A program made the position numbers and the translations under genes. A stretch of 18,725 bases of DNA from Antrodiella citrinella. Its lineage: Eukaryota; Basidiomycota; Agaricomycetes; Polyporales; Steccherinaceae. This document shows, in pieces, positions 1-10,345 of this stretch. The stretch is taken from NCBI GenBank assembly GCA_004802725.1, contig SGPM01000441.1, positions 1 to 18,725 of the forward strand. The letters are read 5' to 3'. Each line of letters opens with the position of its first letter. Position 1 is the first letter of the stretch. The notes under the pieces were generated by a model. The model saw nothing but the letters and a program-made list of their open reading frames with translations. It was not told where the DNA came from and made no database searches.

Positions 1-1683
1 TGTTCAGGAGCTATCGTCGTCGTGGTCAGAGCTTAGTAGTAGCTTACTCCATATCGTCCGTAGACCAGTGATTATGCCGCTCATCTGCATAACGACCGGG
101 CGGACTGCCCATGGTGACGGACAGTGGACATTGTATACGTAGTCTTGTGTACAAACGGATCAATTGCCGTCGGAGCAGTCTACAGCCCTTCCGTACCTTG
201 ACAGACGGGAAGACAGAGTAAGACTTCTCTGTCAATCTTCTGCAGTTACTAGCTTCATCAATATCCGATGCGATATGTTTTATCTCATTTCTTGCACACC
301 ATCATGCATCATCAGGTACTCCCACCCACCGCAGTCCAAGATATGCGCTTATAGACTGATCATGCTCGGGCCTGCATTCATTTTATTTTGCTTACACGGT
401 AATCATGTGTGTCCCACCCACGTTACGCCGCTGTGTGTCATGACAGTCATTCCGTACGGAAGCAATGTTATGTACACGGTCGGATTGTAGGTGTAGATAT
501 GTCTCTGACGAATTCCGAGTTGATGTCATTGTCATCCCGGGCCACGGGAATGGCGAAGGTAAGGGTTGTTTGTGTGTGCCACTCGGTTATCTTCACAAGG
601 CTGTGGATCATCGAGGAGTAAAGCGGTCACAATGCCTTGCCGACGCGTATACTCACCTGACCCACCGTTCCGTTCCTCCTTCGCCGAGGTTCAAGCCTCT
701 TCCGAGAAACAGCAATTGGAAACTACGCCGGAAATCTCCCCTCAATCAACGGCGACATACGGGAGGACAAAACATATGACTTTCAAGCGGAGAGGTCCCT
801 GCACAATCGCAGAGCATCAGTCCGCTTCAGCGTCCCGGAGATGGTTTGTGGCCGTAGATTATTCCAAGGGACAGAGCTGGTCAAAGGGTTACTGGGATGA
901 ACGTTCGAGGACGACCACTTGCCCGTAATCCGTCTCCTGCTGAGCGGGTACCGGCGTAACTTCAGCACCTGTGATCATGCTGGTCAAGAGATTGTCGGTG
1001 GAATTTCTGTTTATGCCGGAGCACACAATCGATAGGTGAGGGTTACGATTTCCAGGATATGCGATAGCATAATGTACAGCACGTATGTCATGAGTAGACA
1101 ATACACAGCAAGTCTCCACAGCGATGGGTTGGCGGGTGGCTTCTAGTAGACTGCGATATGAATCGATAACCACAAAGTTAATCATGTGGCATGCATTGAG
1201 GGCTACGCGTGCAAGCCTTGTAAGATGAAAGACTGCAGTCACAGTTGAGCGGTGTGTACGCTGTCCGGGCCGTCCGACATGAGCGGGATTTATTCTGACT
1301 GTGTTCGACGTGAATGACTGTGATTATTTCGATTGCGACTCTCACATTCATGATTATTATTGCAGGTGTTGATTTCTCCGTCTCTGAGCAACATATCTTA
1401 GAACAAGACCAAGAACTAAGCAACTGCGTGAGCGGGAGGGTCGGAGGGATTCAGTTCAGGCAATCAAGACGGGACCGTCGAAGGGTTTGATGTCCGCCCC
1501 GGCAACTTGAGTGGCTCAACTCATTCCACGTGGCGCCTTCCCGATCGGGACAGGAACGGCGGGACTGCCTTAAATGGAATCGGATATCGGTGATCGAGGA
1601 TCGTGGGCTTTGTGATTTTTGCTTCCGCGCCTGCTTCGGTTAGCCGCCCGCCTCCACCTGGCGTATTCCCGACGTCGACCACT
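1..1683. other. 5' unassigned region upstream of the DNA glycosylase gene
   Basis: I see no recognisable gene in this stretch. Open frames occur on both strands, but most have poor coding character. The exception is the plus-strand frame at 632-927, listed separately. An antisense frame over about 889-1242 has a fairly protein-like composition but no recognisable domain and no clear splice context. The last 150 bases before position 1684 presumably hold the promoter and short leader of the glycosylase gene; I see no clear TATA box there. Confidence 0.4.
632..1035 (+). CDS. weak candidate small two-exon gene, unknown function
   Basis: An ATG at 632 opens a frame with plausible coding composition: Ser/Thr/Gln-rich at first, then basic and aromatic. 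As one exon it stops at 928. A possible intron at 925-965 (GTAATC donor, TTCAG acceptor, CGTAAC-like branch site) would join 632-924 to 966-1035 and give a 120-residue product with a TCPTC-like cysteine pair near the junction. That intron would be only 41 nt, shorter than the others in this window. I recognise no domain, signal peptide or membrane segment. It could equally be a chance frame, since the opposite strand is also open over part of it. Confidence 0.18.
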
Positions 1684-2698
1684 ATGACGGTCAAACCTCC
1701 GCTCAAGCGGTCACGGTCGCCCTCGCCATCTTCGAGCCATAAGATTGCATTACATCCCCCGGACAATCGAGCGAAAAAGTTGAAATTGCTCGCGGAGCAT
1801 GCCGTTGCGTCCCCATTCCCCGACTTCCTCCATCCGACTGCGGAAGAGGCCGCGCAGGTACACAACGTCCTGGCCAAGGCGCATCCAGACATCGTCATAA
1901 AGCAGCGGTCTCCGAAGGAGGGCAGCAACGCAGCGAGGACCTGTGGAAGCGTTCCTAACGTCCTGGAGTCGCTCATAGGCACCATTCTGTCGCAGAACAC
2001 GTCGTCGCGAAACTCTACGGCCGCTAAGCACAGTCTGGACGAGGTATTTGGCAGGAACAACTTTGAGGCCATTGCCAATGCGAAGAAGGCAGAGGTCGTT
2101 GAGGCTATTAGACACGGCGGTCTGGCGAACAAGAAGGCGGGAGTTATACAAAGCATCCTCAGAGACGTCCACACCAAATACGGTGTATACTCGTTGCAGC
2201 ATCTAGCCGGCGTTATTGATTCCCCCGAGGACGGCCGTGCCACCGCACACCTAGTCACCAACGAGGAAGCCATGAAGGAGCTGGTGTCGTTCCAGGGTGT
2301 AGGACCGAAGACCGCGTCCTGCGTTCTGATGTTCTGTCTAGGCCGCTACTCGTTCCCAGTTGATACGCATGTCTTCAGACTATCGAGACTGCTGGGATGG
2401 GTGCCTCAGAAGGCCGACAGAGTGACCGCGCAGGCTCACTTGGACATCGTGCTTCAAGGTGAGCTGAAGTACGGTTTGCACGTTCTGATGGTGGGGCATG
2501 GGCGAAGGTAAGCTCCTCTCCTCGCGTTTATCTTGCAGAGAGCTGATCCGACCGTCACGCAGATGCAAGGGATGCAAATCCTTAGGCAGTAGGGTATCGG
2601 CAGCTGACTGCGTATTGAAGAATTGGCTGAAGGACCAGAAGGGCCTCACCAGGGAAGAAGTTCAGGGTGCCGTCCTTGAGAGCGGCGGCACGATCTGA
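1684..2698 (+). CDS. HhH-GPD DNA glycosylase (endonuclease III-like base excision repair enzyme)
   Basis: Predicted DNA repair enzyme that removes damaged bases and, by family, nicks the abasic site. Exons are 1684-2507 and 2563-2698, with a 55-nt intron (GTAAGC donor, CTGAT branch site, CACGCAG acceptor); the product is 319 residues. The start is the first ATG in the frame and has A at -3; the frame is open further upstream but without an ATG. The N-terminus is basic and Ser/Pro-rich (KRSRSPSPSSS), resembling a nuclear targeting tail. The domain starts near residue 93 with LIGTILSQNTSSRNS. The helix-hairpin-helix GVGPKTA is at about 205-211 and contains the catalytic-type Lys209. The VDTHVFRL motif supplies the catalytic-type Asp227. 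After the intron come CKGC (Cys276, Cys279) and Cys291, reminiscent of the C-terminal iron-sulfur loop, but with only three cysteines instead of the classical C-x6-C-x2-C-x5-C. Both catalytic residues argue for an active bifunctional glycosylase. The large antisense frame over it is a shadow. Confidence 0.85.
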
Positions 2699-3403
2699 TA
2701 ACGCACGCAACATGAGTCTTCTCCGTCTGAATGTCATACTCTTACCAATGTTGCGAGTTCCTCTCGCTGCGGAATGTATGCCGTCTGTGGCTCCGTTGAT
2801 ATGATCATTGGCGATGTGACCGTATACATGAACCGTATACGTCTAGTCAGCCAGCTATGAGGGTTGTGGTTTGTACGCGAGTTCTTGCCTGCAAGATGGC
2901 ACTGCAGGCCACACGTTTGATCATGATCTTCGTGCATCAAACGCATGTTCGGCCTCGAATTGGGAGCCTCGTTGCGCCGCACACGGTCACGTGAAGCGAA
3001 GTGTAGGGCACCGTTGTATTCTCCAGCTACGCGAATGACCCGCCAGACCAGAATACAAGGCTTGGTATGCGTCGGGAGAGGCAAAGACTCGCTTGAATAG
3101 ATGCAAAGAGACTGGCGGAGGGCATATAAACCAAATCTCCAGCGTAGGCGCACAGAAAAAGCCCACATTCATCGAATCACTGCCTGCCTTCTACATCGAA
3201 GGCATTCGGAACACCTGTTCCCATTCCAGGTCTTCGTGATATATGGGCAGGACCCACAGCAGCAAAGTTGCTGTGGTGGGCATGCAGTGACCTCGAGGAC
3301 TCACGTTTTCACGCGCCGACGAGGATCTGAGCCACTCGCCCATCCAGCGTATTCGCCTTCGTCGATCTTCCCCTTCATCCACTTCCCCCTCGCCCGCAGA
3401 GGC
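2699..3403. other. intergenic region between glycosylase and DUF6699-like gene
   Basis: This holds the 3' flank of the glycosylase gene and the promoter and leader of the DUF6699-like gene. I see no conserved protein in any frame. A TATA-like box lies at 3125-3130. A possible 5'UTR intron at 3349-3399 (GTATTC donor, pyrimidine-rich CCCTCGCCCGCAG acceptor) would end just before the ATG at 3404. The frame in register with exon 1 is also open upstream without a closer ATG, so the leader boundaries are uncertain. Confidence 0.4.
3125..3130 (+). promoter_or_regulatory. TATA-like box upstream of the DUF6699-like gene
   Basis: The hexamer TATAAA sits in the context GCATATAAACC, about 275 bases before the chosen ATG at 3404. 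The distance is compatible with a leader that contains the possible intron at 3349-3399. It is a short motif that could occur by chance. Confidence 0.3.
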
Positions 3404-4711
3404 ATGCGTACCATTGTACAAGAGTACGCGGTTTGGCCAACGAACGGCGTGCGTAAGAAGGATATGCCCCGGGTTGATGCTACACGACCTTGGGAATGGT
3501 CACCGGAGCCGGAGCTGTATCAGTTGCCACCCGACACTCAACCGGGAAGCTCCCATTTGAGCATCGCTCACCCGAACGAAGGGAGTCATCAGGCCTCAGA
3601 GCCCCTTCAATCCAATGGGACGGCGAACGGCAATGTCTCGAGGAGAAAGTCTTCGAAACTTTGGGTAGGATATTGGAAGCATCGGTGGTGTGAGTATAGT
3701 TTCATCTTCTGGTTCATTGTTGTACGTCATTTAACCTGCGTTCGATTCAGCTACCAAGGCAAACAAAGAGATACCTGATGACCAGGCATCGTCATCATCG
3801 AACTTGAATGTCAGGCGTTCACTGGCCACTCCTGCTGCCTTCAAAGCATATGGGCACTGGGCACGCCCTATATTTGGGTTGGACACGGTTGTGGACAATG
3901 CATGTGCGCTCTTCTTTCTTCTAGCGGCGATGGGCGATGTTCATTTACGATCGTTGCTGTTCTTCCTTCTCACACAGCTAAAGATCCAGCTGGGCCTAGC
4001 AATCTCAGTCACGAAGAGGTGGAAGCGTTGATCATGAGAGTGCAGGACAGTAGGCACGGAGACGAATGGATATCGCGCCTTGAACACCCCAGTCTACCTC
4101 CCCGACCTTCGCTATGGCCCACACCTCCCTCCTCCTCCCTCCGTCTCCCTCCCCTACCTGTATCGCAGATACAGCTGAATCCCTTTCTCGAACATCGTTC
4201 CATGGGCAAAGCTCCGACAAAGTTCGATATTCGAGCAAGGGACCAAGACAACATAGAGATGGGTGACAAAGAACCATCGCCCATAGACAGAACGCGAACG
4301 CCGGAGTACGTTCTTCTCGACACGCGGGGCCCCAACGGAGCCCAGCCAGCGACGTATCCGGGAGTAACGGAGATGAAGATAGTAGCGCTGGCAGACGAGC
4401 CGCTGGCGCATTTTCCGTGGCCCTTTACTGTCCTTGCACGTGATGGTCTTCCTGTTACTGTGCAGGATGTGTTGTTCTCCGTTATAAAAAACTTCGAACA
4501 GTATATGTCGATTGAGGAGGTTTACGAGCTCGACGATTGGCGGAGAGTGAACATAAAGAATGCGTACCTAAAGAGGATGCAAGAGAAGAATTACAAGCCG
4601 GACGATGGCATTCGGAGGGTGGACTTCCTCGGGGACCGCATCATGTTCCGCGGGTTGGAGCCTGCGCCGAACGGAGACGGATGGAAGATGTTCGTCGGGC
4701 CGCATTGCTAG
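3404..4711 (+). CDS. DUF6699-like domain protein, function unknown
   Basis: A three-exon model: 3404-3689, 3751-3903 and 3978-4711, giving 390 residues. Intron 1 (61 nt) has GTGAGT and GATTCAG ends; intron 2 (74 nt) has a weaker GTGCGC donor and a CTCACACAG acceptor. Both are phase 1 and keep the frame open. The N-terminal 200 residues are Ser/Pro-rich and low complexity, including a proline-rich stretch near residues 179-207. From about residue 210 the pattern matches DUF6699, a domain common in basidiomycetes: IQLNPFLE, then KFDIR, later a VTVQDVLFSVIKNFEQYM stretch (about 307-323), then RRVDFLGDRIMFRGLEP (about 359-375) and a final GWKMFVG. No catalytic motif is visible, and no biochemical role is known to me. 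An alternative start is Met at 3464. The C-terminal exon is solid; the first two exons rest on splice signals alone. Confidence 0.7.
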
Positions 4712-7299
4712 AGCTGGGATTGTTGGACTTTGGGATGTATCTATAGCATACGATATTCATGTACTATAATTTTAGGAATTCCGACATTTGCATCAGTATC
4801 CTGACGTCGCGCATGGCAAGAAGGGTTCGTACATACCTCACGTGCATCCCTGCATACTCCAAGTTCCCTAGACGGCATGGTCAAAGGGCTCGACATCCAG
4901 GGTCTTTGACGAAGTGGCCGTGGGGGGTGACGACTTGATTGGCACAAGATCCGGGCTCTACCAAAGGCTGGGGACCAGCGCCGCCACACGAAGTTCGGGA
5001 TTCCAGGATATCTGAGCATTGCAGGCTTCCCGAAAAGAATTCTCTGCCCGCCCACCTTGACGACATCCCTCGTATGTCAAAAGTCGGAACGTATGGTAGC
5101 TTGTGACTGCGTATCACATGTTGCGTGATGTCACGGACCTCGGACCGGTTACGCGTGACTTTTCTCTCACACGACGGACGAAGATAAGTGACCCGTGTAG
5201 GTTACACCTTCTTTGCGCGGTACGACGAAAATACTTGATGGTGGTGGTCGGTCTGTGATCGGAATAGGTGAGGGACGGCTGAGAGTGCGGGTCTGAGAAA
5301 AAAAATCGAGAAAGTCACAGGTTAAGACGGAAATGTCAAAGGCGTAATGCATTCTGACCCACCATGTAGAGGACGCCCTGGACGGAAGCGCATGTGTCGA
5401 CTTCAGTCTAGAATATACTCAATCTAAGTTACCGAAGGCTTTCGAGAGTTGACCGATGACCGGTGGCGAGCGTATTGAGGGTACCAAAAGTAGGCGCCAT
5501 AGTGATGCATTCTCGCCAGTTGTGGGCGTGTACATGTCCTGTTCGCCCGATCGGACTGTGGAAGAGTACGACTTGTTTCGGAGAGCCTGGTCAACATATG
5601 ACGTGTGAGCGGCGGAGGTGTGTGTGTACAGCCCGGCGCAGGCCAAAGTCTGTTGCAAAAAAATGCCGCGGACGAACTGTTGAAGACATTTGAGTTTTTT
5701 CAGTGTTAGACAATGGACGGATCAACGTACATTTCACAGCTGCGCCGGGATTCCCTTGGTTGTCAAGCATGTCAAGGCCTGGCAGTTGGAAGCAGCTGAG
5801 ACGATGAGTCAACAAAGGTGTGGCCTGCGATGGTGCTCCTCATTGACGTGTTTGGATGCCATGCCGCGAGTGTGGCGCAACCATCTTGTAACTTGAGGAT
5901 CGTCGAGTTGGAAGTTCATGCGCCATAAGAGACTTAGTAGGCCGGACCGACAACATGACAATTAGAAACTCAACAGTACAAAGCAGAGAGCAGTTTGAGT
6001 GAGAAGGAGGAACACTGCCTCGCAGCTTCCACCTTGATTGATTGGGAACTTCGAGTCACTTCAGAGCGGGCGGGCTTTGAACGGGAGCATTCGATACCTA
6101 ATCTTCATGTACACGTGCACGTGCACGTCAAAACGACCCACAGGCACGGTTGCTTGTAGGTAGTTAGTGAACACCTTGCTAAACGTTGCTCGGAAAGGAT
6201 ATCTGGGAGACAGATAGCAAGACGAGAATGTGAGTGCATGCTTCGGGATACCGTCCCGGTGCAGTAGATACTCCAGCAACTCGGTACAGCTTAAGAAGAT
6301 GGCGACTCACAGGTACAACCAAAGAATGCGTCGAGTGACCTTTTTCACGTGGAATGACGATGCTCAGTCGACGGCACATCATGCATCAAGCGACACTGGT
6401 ATGATTCTTGTTCTTGCGTCCGCAAGGAAGGTAGGGCCGAACTGCTCTATGAATATCTGGCGAGCACTACTGTGGCGGAGTCTTGTTCGGAAGTCGGATC
6501 GAGTTTTGAGAACGAGAGAGAGCGCAAAGTATCGTATCAACAAATATTGTGGATCCTCAAAGTCGTCGTGTCCTCAAGTTTGAATTCGTTCACGCTGAGT
6601 GAGAGAGGCAAGACAATAGACGCCATTCGCGGCAATCCCCGCTCCGCCCAGGTGCCTCCCAGTATCTCCGTCGCCTCGTGGTCTATGAATTTCATGTCGA
6701 CCTCTCCTTGCTCCGAGCAAGCGAACTTGTATCTTCGACATTGCATCGGTTCGTAGATGATTGGTGCATCAGCGCCGTACTTATCATCCACATCGACGGT
6801 ACGGAACACCAGCAAGGGTTGTCATACGGTCTTGACAAAATACCGGCAAGTAGGTCCGGAAGTGAGTGAGATACGTGCGCGTAGCTTGGAGGCAATGTTC
6901 AGAGCAGTCCTGTGCATCGAAATGTCTATCAGCTCTCGGGCGCGGGCCTGTTGCCATGATCACAGACGGGATAACGTGTAGGATATTCCGGCGAGCCAGT
7001 TGGGATTGTGATCAGTGCGCACATTCGCTCCGAACAAGATCTCTCGATAATCCGGAGATTCCATGCCTCATTCTCCCCCGTCGGCTGCCAGGCCCATATG
7101 CTCCTGGAAGTAAGTCAGACCGAAACCACTATCCAGAGCTTTAAACTCTGCTGTTCCCCGCATTCATCGTGGTTCGAAACGCTTTCCTTGATCGTTCGTG
7201 TTACTTAAGTTGTCCACCCTTGTCTCTCGCCGTCTTTCCTCTCTTTGCGGTGCAGAACACATTCCAGCACACGCACACCTCGAGGGCCCTCATTGACTG
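4712..7299. other. 2.6-kb intergenic stretch without a recognisable gene
   Basis: All six frames contain only short open stretches with no domain I recognise. The most protein-like is a minus-strand frame over about 6537-6815, with acidic and mixed composition, but it has no clear upstream exon, homologue or splice sites. A plus-strand stretch near 6440-6600 is also open. The region may hold a small many-exon gene or a relic that I cannot resolve. It contains the tandem CACGTG tract at 6112-6128 and, at its right end, the promoter of the HMG-box gene. Confidence 0.4.
6112..6128. promoter_or_regulatory. tandem CACGTG (E-box type) tract
   Basis: Two abutting CACGTG palindromes (6112-6117 and 6118-6123) are followed directly by CACGT (6124-6128). 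CACGTG is the classical binding site of bHLH and bHLH-ZIP regulators. No supported gene starts close by; the nearest plus-strand start is the HMG-box gene about 1.4 kb downstream. It could also be a simple alternating purine-pyrimidine repeat. Confidence 0.3.
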
Positions 7300-7362
7300 G
7301 TAAGTTTGGCTGGGAAATGTTCTCGGCACGTTGCCTTGTTGACCCCCAGTTTCCTCTTCCAG
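7300..7362 (+). other. probable 5'UTR intron of the HMG-box gene
   Basis: A consensus donor GTAAGT at 7300 and a pyrimidine-rich acceptor TTTCCTCTTCCAG ending at 7362 bound a 63-nt segment with a TTGAC branch-like site near 7338. The length matches the coding introns of this gene. It would place the transcription start before 7300, in the CT-rich segment beginning near 7208. Confidence 0.45.
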
Positions 7363-7427
7363 CACAAAGGCACTGCGCGACACGCAGAAAGCGCGCCTTA
7401 GCCCCGCCTGATTTTACGACAGATCTT

Positions 7428-7489
7428 GTACTTGCTCTTTCCCGCTCACCACTCCGTCTCTGCACTCTCTCCTCGACGCGCTCGCCACT
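7428..7489 (+). promoter_or_regulatory. pyrimidine-rich leader before the HMG-box start codon
   Basis: A strongly CT-rich segment (blocks such as CTTGCTCTTTCCC and CACTCTCTCCTC) lies just upstream of the ATG at 7497. CT-rich leaders next to the start are common in well-expressed fungal genes that lack a TATA box, and I see no TATA box here. Confidence 0.35.
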
Positions 7490-7496
7490 GTTCGCG

Positions 7497-9401
7497 ATGG
7501 CTGCCAGCGCCCTCGACCCTGTGTTTGACAACGTCGACGACGACGGTACGTGTGCCGCCCTTTTGCCTTATTTAGATCCCGCGCGTTTTGTGCCTGTTCT
7601 GACCCGCGTGCATGTATAGATGGAATGCCTCCGCTCGTGGATAATCCCTACCCATCCATGACCTTTACTTTTTCTGCAGAAATGACCCCAATCACATACA
7701 GTATGGACCCTACCGGGTTTGAGGTCGTCCCCGAGAACCCTAATGACCAGGTTGTCGTCTGCTCGCCTCCCACCTCCCCGACCTTGGGTCCCGTTCGGGG
7801 TACCCATTCCAAGAAGCGCGACGCGTCGTACATCCCTCGTCCACCCAACGCTTTCATCCTCTTTCGTTCTTCTTTCATTCGTGCCCAGCACATCCCTGGC
7901 AAGATTGAAGGGAACCACAGCGCCTTGTCCAAAATCATAGGTATGTCACACGTACATTTGGTCTGTCACCAATGTTCTTACATGTCTTTCCAGGAAAGTG
8001 CTGGAAGGCGCTGCCTCGTGAGGAGAAGGAGACATGGGAAGCCAAGGCCATTGTCGCACAAGCTGAGCATAGGCAGAAGTATCCTGACTGGCGCTTCAGA
8101 CCTGGCGCAAATGCACTGGCGAAGGTGAAGGACGGGCCACGGAAGAGAACGAATAGGAAGGGCAGAGGGGAGGCAGAGAAAGAGGAAAGAAGCAGGGACA
8201 ATAGATGCGCCAAGATAGCTGACTTGCTCGTGGCGGGGAAGAAGGGCGCGGACTTGCAGGTGGCGATCGAAGAATACGACTGCAAGAATGGCGGAGGACC
8301 CAACATCAAGAAAGAAGGCTCTGGTGTGATGTTCGTGCAGTTCGCAGAGGGTTATCAACCCCCAGAACAGGTCGTGGACGCGACTCAGTCTCTGGCGTCC
8401 CCTACAGCGCTCCCAGTCCCTCAGCCGCCGATGGTTGACAACGTCTCTCGCAAGCAATCGCGTTCCCTTTCCCCCGACGCTGCACACGACATACGCTTCA
8501 AGACACCATTGACCTCGATGTTCAAACGTTCTTCCTCCGCTCCTGCTCGTTGCATTCACCCTAACGCCGCAGACATCACCAAGACCACACCGGCCCACCA
8601 GGATTCCGTCAGTCCCAGGATCTTAGCAGACTGCCTTACTGCCTTCCACGCTGACGTACACGAGGGCAAATCCCGTGTCTCCGGTGACATCACCGGAGCG
8701 TCCCCCGCTAGCACGAGGCTCTGGGACGTAAAGCAGGCGTCTGTGCACTCGCTTCCAGTTCCCACCTCTCCTGTTGCCAATTTCTCTCCTTCCGGTGGCG
8801 CTGTACCTCAGAGTTTGTGGACACAGGTGAGTAACGGGTTGATAAAGATGCTATCCACGTCAAGCTGATTAAAATCTTCGCCGTGATGCAGACGTATGGC
8901 GGAAGCTACTGCGATTCCGATACGTACAGCCCGTCCGTTCAGTCTTTTGATTCGGATTTAGAAGACAACACAAGTCCCACACAGTCGCCCCTTACATGCT
9001 CATTTGATCTGACTGGCGATGGCGACACTGGAAGCCATCTGGTGTTCAATCCCGCTTCACACACCGGACCCGAGGTCCTCTTCGCCAATCCGCAGTCTTC
9101 GTACTCATCACTCGAGGGTTGGGCAGACGATTCGGCCCTGAAGCAGCCGTCGTACGAGTACGGGTCCGCCCCCACCTTTCTCTCCGGCGCACAGTCTCCC
9201 ATGGTCTACGATCCGGATCGTGTCATGAAAGACGCCTTCGCAGCCGCTTCCACGGCGCCATACGAAGATTGGGGAGTCGAATTTACGACGTCCGGCTCCT
9301 ATCGCTTTTCCAGCGTCAGGGACATTCAGAGTTTGCAATATTACGCTCAAGGATGGCAGGACATCGCCCGTCGCCAGGACGACCACAGACAATTGTGCTG
9401 A
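7497..9401 (+). CDS. HMG-box transcription factor (MATA_HMG/SOX-like box)
   Basis: A sequence-specific DNA-binding regulator, expected in the nucleus. Exons are 7497-7545, 7620-7940, 7994-8826 and 8892-9401; introns are 74, 53 and 65 nt with GTACGT, GTATGT and GTGAGT donors. The product is 570 residues. The HMG box spans about residues 88-160: it opens with IPRPPNAFILFR, has core tryptophans at 127, 138 and 156, and ends KYPDWRFRPG. One intron splits the box at Gly124. A basic, Lys/Arg/Glu-rich helical segment follows (about 165-190). The rest is Ser/Pro-rich and acidic, as in fungal activators, with a Ser/Asp-rich C-terminal exon. A single box near the N-terminus of a roughly 550-residue protein recalls basidiomycete regulators of mating and clamp development such as Coprinopsis Pcc1, but I cannot assign orthology by eye. 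A second in-frame acceptor at 7679 would shorten the protein by 20 residues. Confidence 0.88.
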
Positions 9402-10290
9402 AGACGGTTTCGAAGCAGCGGTGGGTGTGTGGCATGCCACGAGGCTAGCATGCACCTTCCTTTCACTCGACACCTCCGGAAACGGTTCTCTTTTTGTTTT
9501 GCTGAACTCTATCCCTGCTGGCCACAGCTCTTCTGATTCCCCCGTCTTCCTTGAGCCGTTCTTTCTCGCCACTAGATGTTATCATATGCCCAAACATGAC
9601 ATCGATTATTTCTTCCGGATCGCCCTTGGTTCACAGGCCGTAGCTCACACTAGAGAAGCTTAGTCTCGCCACAGTTTGAGCCCCTTCATTTTCTTCCATC
9701 TTGTCATGCAATCATGCTTACATCTCTGTTTTCTATCCCATATGCTCTCCTTCCTATCGAAGTATGCTCTCCACTTATCCTGCGTCCCCGTCTCTCGGTC
9801 ATCTTATGCAATCGTTCTGTTTCTGTCTTTCTGCCTCCGTTATTTGTTTGTGCTTTGTTCTTGGAGAATTGTAGCTCTGATTGCGGTCTTGTCTTGTACT
9901 ATTACTGTGGCGATATGTTGTTTGGTGCGTGATGCGTCGGCCCTTCACATGTTGCTTTCTGACGGTGATCTTGTTGTGTTCAGTACAAATGTATATATTC
10001 ACTGTTATGCCGGCAGGCTGAACGAAGTCGCTGATACCACGGCAACCTTGGAACCTTTTGGTCTGCTTTCACAAAGTCTGCTGAGGCGTAGGACTCAGCA
10101 CCCACACTGACAATTCTGTGGGTGTTTCATGCAACCTTTGGACGACTTACACCGTGTACGGCGATCAGATGACAACACCATGTCTTGGGTTATCGGCATT
10201 CAGGCACTTGAGATCTGCTCTCGGCTATTGCACCTTGTTCGTTCCCTACTTACGCGCGGAATTGAGTCTTTTGTGGCAGCCATCTCCAAT
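9402..10290. other. T-rich 3' flank of the HMG-box gene
   Basis: A pyrimidine-rich (T and C) sequence follows the stop codon, densest at 9670-9900. It creates a long open frame of Leu/Ser/Phe/Cys-rich composition (9676-10110), which I regard as a base-composition artefact and not a membrane protein. Transcription probably ends here. A TGTATATATTC stretch near 9989 is a plausible polyadenylation efficiency element. No other feature is visible. Confidence 0.4.
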
Positions 10291-10345
10291 CTTGCAGCTC
10301 AAGCCGGAGCGCTATGGACTTCAGTCTGCCGCCTGTGCTTTGATG

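Noticed and set aside
1521..2273. Long minus-strand open frame of 250 codons
   Set aside because: It lies antisense to the glycosylase exon, whose plus-strand product has clear catalytic motifs; the antisense product has no recognisable domain.
4080..4160. CCTCCCTCCTCC-rich stretch as a possible regulatory or G-quadruplex element
   Set aside because: It is within exon 3 of the DUF6699-like gene and is explained by a Pro/Ser-rich coding segment.
7171..7182. GTGGTTCGAAACG, resembling a tRNA B box
   Set aside because: The match is incomplete, with no paired A box, anticodon stem or acceptor stem around it.
7978..8598. Minus-strand open frame of 206 codons
   Set aside because: It is a shadow of the third exon of the HMG-box gene.
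9108..9572. Minus-strand frame over the last HMG exon
   Set aside because: It is antisense to a supported coding exon and has no domain.
9676..10110. Apparent small membrane protein rich in Leu, Ser, Phe and Cys
   Set aside because: Its composition follows from the T- and C-rich 3' flank; there is no family motif or good start context.
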